From assembly GCF_003130405.1 (NCBI RefSeq), contig NZ_QEAS01000017.1, positions 8,724-63,392 of the forward strand: a stretch of 54,669 nucleotides of DNA. The letters run 5' to 3'. The notes beneath the pieces are model-generated. The model was not told where the DNA came from and did not search any database. It saw only the letters and a list, made by a program, of their open reading frames with translations. The stretch is from Pararcticibacter amylolyticus. Its GTDB lineage: Bacteria > Bacteroidota > Bacteroidia > Sphingobacteriales > Sphingobacteriaceae. Of the stretch, positions 25,033-34,106 are shown piece by piece (within the stretch, counting starts at the first letter, position 1; the number at the start of each line of letters is the position of its first letter). A program made the translations under genes and the position numbers.

Positions 25033-26475
25033 ATGAAAACTCCATCTTTGTCTATTCTCCTGGCTTTCCTCTATGTCCTCTTCGTTTTCTCTTCCTGCAG
25101 TAAAAAAACAGTCCAGGATAAGCTTAATCAAGTTAACAATGGAGATGGAGAAGTGTCCGTCTGGCTCACTACTTCGGACCAGTCCAGTCTTTTTAAAAAT
25201 CAAAACAACCGGCTTTCATTTAAAGGAGCACCGGGCGGCTCTTCTGTTTCTATTCTCGTGGATGACTCAAAATCTTTCCAGTCTATGGATGGGTTTGGTT
25301 ATTGTTTAACCGGCGGGAGTGCCATGCATATCTACAAGATGGAAAAGAGTGCACGGCAGGCTTTGCTGAAAGAGCTTTTTACGACGGATGCCAACAACAT
25401 CGGTATTTCTTATCTGAGAGTGAGCATAGGCGCTTCAGATCTTGATGAGAAACCCTTCTCATACAACGATCTTCCCCCGGGGGAAACGGATCCTGAATTG
25501 AAAAAATTCAGCCTTGATCCCGACAGAAAGTACCTCATTCCTCTTTTAAAGGAAATTATTTCTCTCTACCCGGATATAAAAATTCTCGGATCTCCCTGGT
25601 CTCCTCCCACCTGGATGAAGACCAACAATCAATCGAAGGGGGGCAGCCTGAAGCCCGAATGGTATGACGCTTATGCAAGATACTTCGTAAAATACATTCA
25701 GGGGATGAAGGCAGAAGGCATTCGTATTGATGCGATTACTGTTCAGAATGAGCCTCTGCATCCGGGCAACAACCCAAGCCTGCTGATGGTAGCAGACGCA
25801 CAGGCCGATTTCGTTAAAAATCACCTCGGACCGGTGTTCAAAGAAGCAGGGATCGACACTAAAATAATAATCTACGATCATAATGCTGACAGGCCCGACT
25901 ACCCTATTTCCATTCTCGATGACCCTGACGCCAGGAAATATATTGACGGATCGGCATTTCATTTATATGCCGGCAAGATCGACGCCCTGTCGGATGTCCA
26001 CAACGCTCACCCCGATAAGAATCTGTACTTCACCGAGCAGTGGATCGGAGCGCCGGGCAACTTCCCGGAAGACCTGAAATGGCATGTCCGCGAGTTAATA
26101 ATCGGGGCTACGCGAAACTGGTGCAAAACTGTACTTGAATGGAACCTGGCTGCCGACCCTCAGCAAAGACCCTATACTGATGGTGGTTGCAATGAATGCC
26201 TCGGAGCGCTGACAATTGACGGGAACAATGTAAAACGCAATCCTGCCTACTACATCATTGCACACGCCTCGAAATTTATAAGGCCTGGCTCCTTACGTAT
26301 CGAATCGTCTGTTTCAGCCGATCTGCCCAATGTAGCTTTCAAAACTCCGTCTGGCCAAATTGTCCTCATTGTGGTGAATAACAGCAGGGAAGCAAGATCT
26401 TTTAATATTGGTTTTAAGGGCAAGTTCACTTCAGCGTCGTTAAATAGCGGTTCGGTAGCCACTTTTGTATGGTAA
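25033..26475 (+). CDS. Glycoside hydrolase family 30 lipoprotein (glucanase/glucosylceramidase type)
   Basis: The protein has 480 aa with a lipoprotein signal (FVFSSC, Cys22), so it is probably exposed at the cell surface or in the periplasm. GH30 features are QSMDGFGYCLTGGSA near residue 80, the acid/base E240 in ITVQNEPLHPGNN and the nucleophile E335 in LYFTEQWIG, then WNLAADPQQRPYTDGGC and a C-terminal beta domain (NVAFKTPSGQIVLIVVNN). Members of this part of GH30 include beta-1,6-glucanases and beta-glucosidases. With SusCD and GH3 alongside, beta-1,6-glucan is a reasonable guess for the substrate, but it is not proven by sequence. Confidence 0.92.
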   Translation: MKTPSLSILLAFLYVLFVFSSCSKKTVQDKLNQVNNGDGEVSVWLTTSDQSSLFKNQNNRLSFKGAPGGSSVSILVDDSKSFQSMDGFGYCLTGGSAMHIYKMEKSARQALLKELFTTDANNIGISYLRVSIGASDLDEKPFSYNDLPPGETDPELKKFSLDPDRKYLIPLLKEIISLYPDIKILGSPWSPPTWMKTNNQSKGGSLKPEWYDAYARYFVKYIQGMKAEGIRIDAITVQNEPLHPGNNPSLLMVADAQADFVKNHLGPVFKEAGIDTKIIIYDHNADRPDYPISILDDPDARKYIDGSAFHLYAGKIDALSDVHNAHPDKNLYFTEQWIGAPGNFPEDLKWHVRELIIGATRNWCKTVLEWNLAADPQQRPYTDGGCNECLGALTIDGNNVKRNPAYYIIAHASKFIRPGSLRIESSVSADLPNVAFKTPSGQIVLIVVNNSREARSFNIGFKGKFTSASLNSGSVATFVW

Positions 26476-26573
26476 CTGATTATCAGAATTATTAATCACG
26501 ATGAAAAAGTATCTGTAATAGTTTTAAATTTATCGCCTGATAAGGTATATTATCATTTAACAACCAGTAGACC

Positions 26574-28814
26574 ATGATCCAAAAAACCATTCTTGTTATT
26601 CTTGCCATTATGGCATTATCCCAATCCGGGTATTCGCAAAAAAAAGCGGCTACGGAAGCGGAGATTAATCAAAAGGTGGAAGCCCTGCTTCAAAAAATGA
26701 CTCTTGAAGAAAAAATCGGCCAATTGAACCAGTACACGGGTGACTGGGAAGTGACGGGCCCCGTTACGAATTCAGGCAATAAAGTGGAAGATGTAAGGCA
26801 GGGCAAGATTGGTTCGATGCTTAATGTGAGAGGAGTTAAGCATACACGAGCCCTCCAGGAAGCAGCTATGCAGTCGCGGCTTAAGATTCCCCTGCTGTTC
26901 GGACAGGATGTCATCCACGGCTATCGTGTTACATTTCCCATTCCACTGGCAGAGGCTGCAAGCTGGGACCTCGATATCATTGAAAAATCGGCAAGAATTG
27001 CAGCCACAGAAGCTTCTGCATCCGGCATTCACTGGACTTTCGCCCCTATGGTTGATGTAGCGCGTGATCCGCGCTGGGGGCGTGTAATGGAAGGTGCAGG
27101 TGAGGATACTTATCTGGGCTGCCTTATTGCAAAAGCAAGAGTGAAAGGCTTTCAGGGTAAAGGCTTAGGCAATCTGGATGCAGTTATGGCCTGTGCAAAG
27201 CACTTTGCTGCTTACGGAGCGGCAATAGGCGGAAGGGACTACAATAGCGTTGATATGGGATTGCGTACGCTGTGGGAAGTATATCTTCCTCCATTCAAGG
27301 CTGCTGTAGATGCAGGTGCAGCAACCTTCATGAACTCTTTTAATGATATAAACGGCATTCCGGCAACAGGGAACAGCTATATTCAGCGCGATATCCTGAA
27401 GGGTAAATGGGGGTTTAAAGGCTTTGTAGTCAGTGACTGGGGCTCCATAGGCGAAATGATTCAGCATGGTTATGTAAAAGATAACTATGAAGCGGCAGAA
27501 GCTGCGATAAAAGCAGGGAGTGACATGGATATGGAGAGCAGAAGCTATATTAACAACCTTTCAAAGCTTGTAAAGGAAGGAAAGGTAAAAGAAGATCTTA
27601 TAAATGACGCTGTGAAGAGGATCCTTTATAAGAAATTTGAACTTGGCTTGTTTGATAATCCTTACCGCTTCAGTGATGAAAAACGCGAACGGCAGACTCT
27701 TAACAAACCGGAGTTCCTGGATGCGGCAAGAGATGTGGCAAGAAAAAGTATTGTGCTTCTCAAGAACGAAAATCAACTGTTACCTCTTTCTAAAGAACTC
27801 AAATCCGTTGCTCTTATTGGGCCACTGGTAAAGTCTGAAAAGGATATGCAGGGCTTCTGGTCTATTGACTGGGGAAAAGAAGACCACCTGATTTCCCTTT
27901 TCGAAGGGATGAAAAACCAGGCAGGGAAAACCAGGCTTCTTTATGCAAAAGGATGTGAGATAAGTGACACATCCCGTGCGGGTTTTACAGAAGCTCTTAA
28001 GGCTGCCAGTGAAGCTGAAGTGGTGGTGATGGCAATGGGCGAAAAGTATGACATGAGTGGTGAAGCTAAGAGCCGTGCGAATATTCATCTGCCGGGTGTA
28101 CAGGAAGAGTTGATCAGGGCCATACAGGCAACAGGAAAACCAGTCGTTGTATTACTTATGGCCGGAAGACCACTTGTGTTTAACTGGACAGCGGATCATG
28201 TACCCGCTATCGTTTATACGTGGTGGCTGGGAAGTCAGGCTGGAAACGCGATAGCAGATGTGTTATATGGCAACTACAATCCATCGGGAAAGCTGCCGAT
28301 GACGTTCCCCCGCTCTGAAGGACAAATTCCCATTTATTATAACTACTTCAACACTGGCAGGCCCGCTCAAAATGATCAGGATACGCATTATCGTTCCGGC
28401 TATATTGATATGCAAAAGAGTCCCCGCTTTGCATTCGGATATGGGCTGAGCTATACGACCTTTGAATATGGAGATCTTAAGCTCAGCGCTGATAAGATGA
28501 CCGGCAATGAAAAGATATCGGTATCCTTTACCCTGCGAAATACGGGCAAGACAGCTGGCGAAGAAGTGGCACAACTTTATTTGCGTGATATGGTTGCACA
28601 GCCAGTGCGTCCGGTTAAAGAATTAAAGGCCTTTCAGAAAGTACTGCTTAAACCGGGAGAAAGCAAAACAATCACATTCACAATCGATAAAGAGAAGCTT
28701 TCGTTTTACAACGACAACCTTGAATGGATAACCCAACCGGGCGAGTTCAAAATAATGATCGGAGGATCATCAGACGGTACAAAGCTGGAGCAAAGCTTTA
28801 GTTTAGTAGATTAA
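26574..28814 (+). CDS. bglX: Glycoside hydrolase family 3 beta-glucosidase
   Basis: The protein has 746 aa with a signal peptide (ends SGYSQ-KKA), so it is periplasmic. An N-terminal TIM barrel carries KHFAAYGAAIGGRDYN and the nucleophile D288 in GFVVSDWGS. The (alpha/beta)6 domain has the likely acid/base region around MAMGEKYDMSGEAKSRANIHLP. A C-terminal fibronectin-III-like domain (SVSFTLRNTGKTAGEEVAQLYL) closes the chain. It would hydrolyse imported gluco-oligosaccharides to glucose, the last step of the locus. It follows GH30 after 98 bases and ends in a strong terminator. Confidence 0.95.
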   Translation: MIQKTILVILAIMALSQSGYSQKKAATEAEINQKVEALLQKMTLEEKIGQLNQYTGDWEVTGPVTNSGNKVEDVRQGKIGSMLNVRGVKHTRALQEAAMQSRLKIPLLFGQDVIHGYRVTFPIPLAEAASWDLDIIEKSARIAATEASASGIHWTFAPMVDVARDPRWGRVMEGAGEDTYLGCLIAKARVKGFQGKGLGNLDAVMACAKHFAAYGAAIGGRDYNSVDMGLRTLWEVYLPPFKAAVDAGAATFMNSFNDINGIPATGNSYIQRDILKGKWGFKGFVVSDWGSIGEMIQHGYVKDNYEAAEAAIKAGSDMDMESRSYINNLSKLVKEGKVKEDLINDAVKRILYKKFELGLFDNPYRFSDEKRERQTLNKPEFLDAARDVARKSIVLLKNENQLLPLSKELKSVALIGPLVKSEKDMQGFWSIDWGKEDHLISLFEGMKNQAGKTRLLYAKGCEISDTSRAGFTEALKAASEAEVVVMAMGEKYDMSGEAKSRANIHLPGVQEELIRAIQATGKPVVVLLMAGRPLVFNWTADHVPAIVYTWWLGSQAGNAIADVLYGNYNPSGKLPMTFPRSEGQIPIYYNYFNTGRPAQNDQDTHYRSGYIDMQKSPRFAFGYGLSYTTFEYGDLKLSADKMTGNEKISVSFTLRNTGKTAGEEVAQLYLRDMVAQPVRPVKELKAFQKVLLKPGESKTITFTIDKEKLSFYNDNLEWITQPGEFKIMIGGSSDGTKLEQSFSLVD

Positions 28815-28815
28815 G

Positions 28816-28839
28816 AGAAGGAGGCGCACGCCTCCTTCT
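28816..28839 (+). terminator. Intrinsic terminator of the polysaccharide locus
   Basis: An 11-bp perfect stem (28816-28826 with 28829-28839) has a 2-nt loop and is followed by TTATTTC. Confidence 0.85.
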
Positions 28840-29057
28840 TTATTTCTGACACATAGACCTACTCCCGCATCGTACCATCCCGGTCTGCTTCTGTTGTTCC
28901 ACAATCTGCACCTTTCATCGCGACCAGATAACAGATTAATGTAAATTGTTTGTATACAAAATCCCTTCCTATATATATAAAATCTCTAAAATTATCGAAA
29001 AGAACAAACATTTAACGGCGTTTTGCAATTTATTAGGTGATTAAAACGCATTGAACC

Positions 29058-32000
29058 TTGAGAAGATTCGGTACCCTCACTTTAAAAATTATTCTTTGGA
29101 TCATCGGCATCATTATTTTTCTGGTGCTTCTGGTATTTATTCTGATACGAGTTCCGGCTGTTCAAAACTGGGCACGCACGAAAGCGGTCAGCTACCTGGA
29201 AGGTAAGATTGGCACAAAGGTTGAAATTAACCGCATCAGCCTGGACCTTCCGAAACTGATCGTACTGGAAGATATCTATTTTGAAGATCAGAAAAAGGAC
29301 ACTTTACTTGCGGGGGACACCCTTAAAGTAGATGTGAGCCTCTTGAAATTACTTGACAACAAACTGGAGATTAACGAGATCGACCTTCGAGGCATCACCG
29401 CTAATGTACAACGTAATGCCGACAGCGTTTTTAATTTCGATTACATCATTAAAGCGTTTGCAGGAGAACAGAAGAAAGAGCCTAAGCCTGAGGATACTAC
29501 TTCTACGATGAAGTTCTCTATCGACAAAATTAATCTCGACCGGATCAGGATCAGTTATGCTGATGCGCCTTCCGCTAATGACGTCCGCTTTTATCTGGGT
29601 CATTTTGATACACGTATAAAGGAATTCGACCTGGATAGCATGAGATTTAATGTCCCTAAAATCACGCTTGCCAATGTCAATGCAAGGGTAGTTCAGGGAA
29701 AGCCAGCAGCAGAGTCCAAGCCGATGGCTCAGCATGAAGCGGAAAGCAGTGAGCCTCTTGGCATTGATTTCAGTTTCGGCGTCCTTGATCTTTCTAAAAT
29801 CAAAGTCTATTATCAGAATGACGTTTCGGCGATGAAGGCTGATGTCGATCTCGGAAAACTACAGGTTGAATCAGATAAACTGGATTTAAAGAAACAGCAT
29901 ATCAGCCTGGAAAACCTTGATCTCACAAACTCAAATATTCTGTTCCAGCTGGGCAGGAAACAACAGGCAAAAGTAGTTACCCAGGAAGCGAAAAAAGCAG
30001 CAGAGGCTACCGCTAACAACTGGAAATTTACCGTTACCGACATCAACCTAGAGAACAATAACATTCGCTTTGATGATTTTAATATGCCGGTACTGAAACG
30101 GGGAATGGACTTTTCTCACCTCAGCATAAACAGTCTTAGTTTGAATGCTGAAGACCTGGTTTATGCGCTTGATACCATATCAGGGAAGATAAACTCCGGA
30201 AGTTTCAGGGAAAAAAGCGGCTTTGATCTGAGGAAATTTGAAACCGAGTTTTTCTATGGCGCAAAAGAAGCTTATCTGAAAGACCTGGATATTCAAACTC
30301 CCGTAACAAGGATCCGCGATAATATCAGAGTGACTTATCCTTCCATCGCCAGCATTTCTTCAAATCTTGGAGAACTGGGCATAGAAGCCAATTTAAAAGA
30401 GACAAAGATTGGCTTCAGAGATATTCTCACACTTGCTCCGGCCATGGCAAATACAGTGCCGTTGAAAGGCAACACGAATGCTGTACTCAATATAAATGGC
30501 AGGATTAGGGGAAAAGTTAAAAGCCTTGAGATCCCTAATCTTGAAATATCAGGACTGGGCGCTACCAGGATTAAAGCATCTGCCAAAACAAGAGGCCTTC
30601 CTGATATGAACGAAACCTGGCTCGATGTAAAGATAGATGAATTCAGTACAAGACGCTCTGATATTCTGGCTCTTGTTCCGCGCGGAACGATCCCTTCTAA
30701 CATCAGCATCCCGGAAGCAATCCGGCTGCAGGGATATTTCAAAGGAAGCATGTCAAACTTCAGTACTGACCTTAATGCGAATACGAGCTATGGTAGTTTA
30801 CGAGCCATCGCTTCCTATGATGCTAGAATTAAGGGCAAGGAAAAGTACAAAGCCAATATAAGAGCATTTAACCTCAACGCAGGCAAGTTTATCAAAAATG
30901 ACAGTATAGGCCGTATCACTCTCGCTGCTAATGTTGTCGGAGAGGGTATTGATCCTAAAACAATGAGAGCACGGGCAGTTGCGAAGCTCATCAAAGCGGA
31001 GTATAATGGCTATGCTTACCGGAATCTTACAGTCGACGGCACAGCAGGACGCGGCACTATCAGCGCAAAAGCAAACATGAGCGATCCGAATATTGACTTT
31101 GATCTCATTGCAAATGCAGACATGAGGAAGAAATATCCGTCAGTAAAGCTTGATTTGAACGTCGACAGCATTGATATGGGGAAACTAAATCTAATGAAGG
31201 ATGACCTGCGTTTCCATGGCAAGCTGTCAGCAGATCTTCCTACTGCCGATCCCGATTATCTGAACGGAAGTGTTGTATTGAGCAACGCATTGATTGCAAG
31301 GAACGGCGAGAGATTTACACTTGACACCGTCAGTATCGTGTCGACGGCGAATGCAGACAGCAGTACATTGAAACTGCGATCCGAAATTATGTCGGCTAAC
31401 CTGAGAGGCAAATATAAACTCACACAGATTGGCTCTGCTATGCAGGATCTGATAAGCAAGTACTTTTCAACCGGCCCTAAAGCACAACCGGCGAAATACG
31501 AACCGCAAAATTTCACGTTCAATGCAAGAGTGGTAAATACTCCCATCTTTGAAAAATTTGCACCCGATCTGAAGGAGCTTGCGACGATTGTACTTTCAGG
31601 GAGTTTCGATAGCAGAGCCGGCACCCTTAATGTAAATGGTTCCGTCCCGCGCATCCTTTACGGATCGAATGACATCAACAATCTGCAAATAAAAATCAAT
31701 ACAACTGACAGTGCCCTGGCGTACGCCTTTACTGTCGACCGGCTCAACGTAAGCCAGTTTCAGTTATTCGCTGCAAGAATTGCCGGAGATGTTAAGAATA
31801 ATACACTAAGCACTGATATTAGCACCCGGGATAAAAACAACAAGCAAAATTACCGTATCGCCGGAGCATTAAAAGCTTTGCAGGATGCATATCAGCTAAG
31901 TCTTAATCCGAATGGACTGATGTTGAATTACACTGACTGGAATGTCAGCCAGGACAATGCAATTCAGTTTGGAGGAAAAGGAATCCAGGCTACCAATTTC

Positions 32001-34106
32001 ATTCTCTCCAATTCAGATCAGAAGCTTAGCATCAACACAACCCCTCCCGGGTTGAATAATCCGCTGGTAATCGACTTTTCAAATTTTAAAATTGAAACAC
32101 TTACGAATATAGCCGGGCAGGATTCCTTGTTAGCAGGCGGCACAATTAACGGGAAGGCAAATGTCAGAAACTTCGACACCTCTCCTGTTTTCACATCTGA
32201 CCTGACGGTACAGGATTTCAGCTTCAGAGGGGATACAGTAGGAAATATAGCCATAAAGGTAAATAATGAACAGGCTAACACCTTTGCAGCAAACGTCGGG
32301 ATTACAGGAAAAGGAAATCAGGTGAATCTGGATGGGTATTACTATACAAACAACAGCAGTTTTGACCTGGATTTGGATATTGTCAATCTGAATATGAAGA
32401 GTATTGAGGGATTCACAATGGATAACATGAAAAATGCAAAAGGGAATCTGAAAGGTAAACTGGATATTACCGGTACTGCAAATGCCCCAGCCATCAGAGG
32501 CTCTATAGGTTTTCAGGATGCCGCATTTACAGTTCCCATGCTGAATTCGCATTTCAGTGTTCAGAATGATGCAGAGATAAGATTTAATGATGAAGGCATC
32601 CGACTGAGCAACTTTGCATTAATCGATTCCGCAAATAATAAGTTGTCTCTTAACGGTACGGTCTTCACCAAAACTTACACCGACTATCGTTTCGACCTGG
32701 CATTGAATGCTGATAATTTCAGGGTGATAAACTCCACAGCAGCCGACAACGATTTATACTACGGCAAATTATTCATTAACAGCCGGCTCAACATTAAGGG
32801 AACACCTGCCTCACCATCGGTTGATGGCAGCCTGAAGATTAATGAAGCTACAAATCTCACTCTAGTACTGCCAGCTACAGACCCGTCTATTGAAGACAGG
32901 GAAGGCATAGTGGAGTTCGTAGACAAAGATAACCCTAAGCTGTCAAAAACATTTAAGAACCCTGCGGATACACTGAATAAATCAGCCCTGACGGGGATGG
33001 ATATTTCAATCAATATCGAACTTGCGAAAGAAGCTGTCCTGAATGTAATTGTCGATCCGGGCAATGGAGACATGCTTACCATGCGCGGACAAGCTCAGCT
33101 GAACGGAGGAATTGACCCAAGCGGAAAAATTTCTCTGACAGGGAACCTGACACTGGAAGAAGGTTCTTATAATCTGTCATTTAACTTTTTGAAGCGCAAG
33201 TTTGATATTCAGAAAGGGAGCACTTTAACATGGAATGGAGATCCTCTGGCGGCCGACGTAGATGTTACAGCGGTCTACGTGGCAGAGACAGCACCTATAG
33301 ACCTGGTTGAAGCACAGTTAGGAGACGCACCTCAAACTACACTCAATACCTACAAACAGAAATTACCTTTCAATGTGAGTTTGAACCTGAAGGGCGAACT
33401 GATGAAGCCGAATATCTCCTTCGATATTGTTTTGCCGGAAAAGAACTATAATGTATCATCAGACATCGTCAATAATGTAAACGGAAGGCTCACCCAATTG
33501 CGAAACGAGCCTTCAGAGCTCAACAAACAGGTTTTTGCACTGTTACTGCTCAACCGGTTCATTTCCGAAAATCCCTTTGCCAGCAGTGCCGGAGGAGGAG
33601 GCGGACTGGAGTCTACAGCGAGACAAAGCGTCAGCCGGCTACTTTCTGACCAGTTGAATAACCTGGCAAGTGATCTGGTGGGGGGAGTTGAGCTTGAATT
33701 CGATTTGCAGTCAAGTGAAGATTATACCACCGGTGAAATGCAAAACCGCACCGACCTCAATGTCGGACTTTCGAAGCGCTTGCTGAACGACCGATTAAAA
33801 GTGACTGTCGGAAGCAATTTTGAGCTGGAAGGCCCGCGTCAGCAAAACAGGAAAACAAACAATATTGCCGGCGACATCCAGGCAGAATATCAGCTCTCAA
33901 AGAATGGCAGATACCTGTTAAGAGCTTACCAGAAGAATGAATATCAGGTTGCCTTACAGGGCCAGGTCATTGAAACGGGTGTGGGCTTTGTTGTAACAAT
34001 GGACTACAATAAGTTTAAAGAGATATTCAGATCCAGGGCTGACGAAGATAAGAGACGCCGGCGCTTACAAAAATCTGCTAAAGAAACAACTAAGGAGAAT
34101 GATTAA
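29058..34106 (+). CDS. tamB: TamB-like translocation and assembly module protein
   Basis: The protein has 1682 aa from a TTG start; a TGA two codons upstream excludes extension. An N-terminal signal anchor (IILWIIGIIIFLVLLVFILI, about 9-30) is followed by a very long stretch of repeated beta strands forming the AsmA/TamB-type groove. The C-terminal DUF490 domain (about 1240-1660) has ISLTGNLTLEEGSYNLSFNFLKRKFDIQKGS, DPLAADVDVTAVYVAETAP and the terminal KRLLNDRLKVTVGSNFELEG block. It spans the periplasm and is thought to move phospholipids or help insert outer-membrane proteins. The next gene, tamL, overlaps it by 8 bases, so the two form one unit. Confidence 0.93.
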   Translation: MRRFGTLTLKIILWIIGIIIFLVLLVFILIRVPAVQNWARTKAVSYLEGKIGTKVEINRISLDLPKLIVLEDIYFEDQKKDTLLAGDTLKVDVSLLKLLDNKLEINEIDLRGITANVQRNADSVFNFDYIIKAFAGEQKKEPKPEDTTSTMKFSIDKINLDRIRISYADAPSANDVRFYLGHFDTRIKEFDLDSMRFNVPKITLANVNARVVQGKPAAESKPMAQHEAESSEPLGIDFSFGVLDLSKIKVYYQNDVSAMKADVDLGKLQVESDKLDLKKQHISLENLDLTNSNILFQLGRKQQAKVVTQEAKKAAEATANNWKFTVTDINLENNNIRFDDFNMPVLKRGMDFSHLSINSLSLNAEDLVYALDTISGKINSGSFREKSGFDLRKFETEFFYGAKEAYLKDLDIQTPVTRIRDNIRVTYPSIASISSNLGELGIEANLKETKIGFRDILTLAPAMANTVPLKGNTNAVLNINGRIRGKVKSLEIPNLEISGLGATRIKASAKTRGLPDMNETWLDVKIDEFSTRRSDILALVPRGTIPSNISIPEAIRLQGYFKGSMSNFSTDLNANTSYGSLRAIASYDARIKGKEKYKANIRAFNLNAGKFIKNDSIGRITLAANVVGEGIDPKTMRARAVAKLIKAEYNGYAYRNLTVDGTAGRGTISAKANMSDPNIDFDLIANADMRKKYPSVKLDLNVDSIDMGKLNLMKDDLRFHGKLSADLPTADPDYLNGSVVLSNALIARNGERFTLDTVSIVSTANADSSTLKLRSEIMSANLRGKYKLTQIGSAMQDLISKYFSTGPKAQPAKYEPQNFTFNARVVNTPIFEKFAPDLKELATIVLSGSFDSRAGTLNVNGSVPRILYGSNDINNLQIKINTTDSALAYAFTVDRLNVSQFQLFAARIAGDVKNNTLSTDISTRDKNNKQNYRIAGALKALQDAYQLSLNPNGLMLNYTDWNVSQDNAIQFGGKGIQATNFILSNSDQKLSINTTPPGLNNPLVIDFSNFKIETLTNIAGQDSLLAGGTINGKANVRNFDTSPVFTSDLTVQDFSFRGDTVGNIAIKVNNEQANTFAANVGITGKGNQVNLDGYYYTNNSSFDLDLDIVNLNMKSIEGFTMDNMKNAKGNLKGKLDITGTANAPAIRGSIGFQDAAFTVPMLNSHFSVQNDAEIRFNDEGIRLSNFALIDSANNKLSLNGTVFTKTYTDYRFDLALNADNFRVINSTAADNDLYYGKLFINSRLNIKGTPASPSVDGSLKINEATNLTLVLPATDPSIEDREGIVEFVDKDNPKLSKTFKNPADTLNKSALTGMDISINIELAKEAVLNVIVDPGNGDMLTMRGQAQLNGGIDPSGKISLTGNLTLEEGSYNLSFNFLKRKFDIQKGSTLTWNGDPLAADVDVTAVYVAETAPIDLVEAQLGDAPQTTLNTYKQKLPFNVSLNLKGELMKPNISFDIVLPEKNYNVSSDIVNNVNGRLTQLRNEPSELNKQVFALLLLNRFISENPFASSAGGGGGLESTARQSVSRLLSDQLNNLASDLVGGVELEFDLQSSEDYTTGEMQNRTDLNVGLSKRLLNDRLKVTVGSNFELEGPRQQNRKTNNIAGDIQAEYQLSKNGRYLLRAYQKNEYQVALQGQVIETGVGFVVTMDYNKFKEIFRSRADEDKRRRRLQKSAKETTKEND

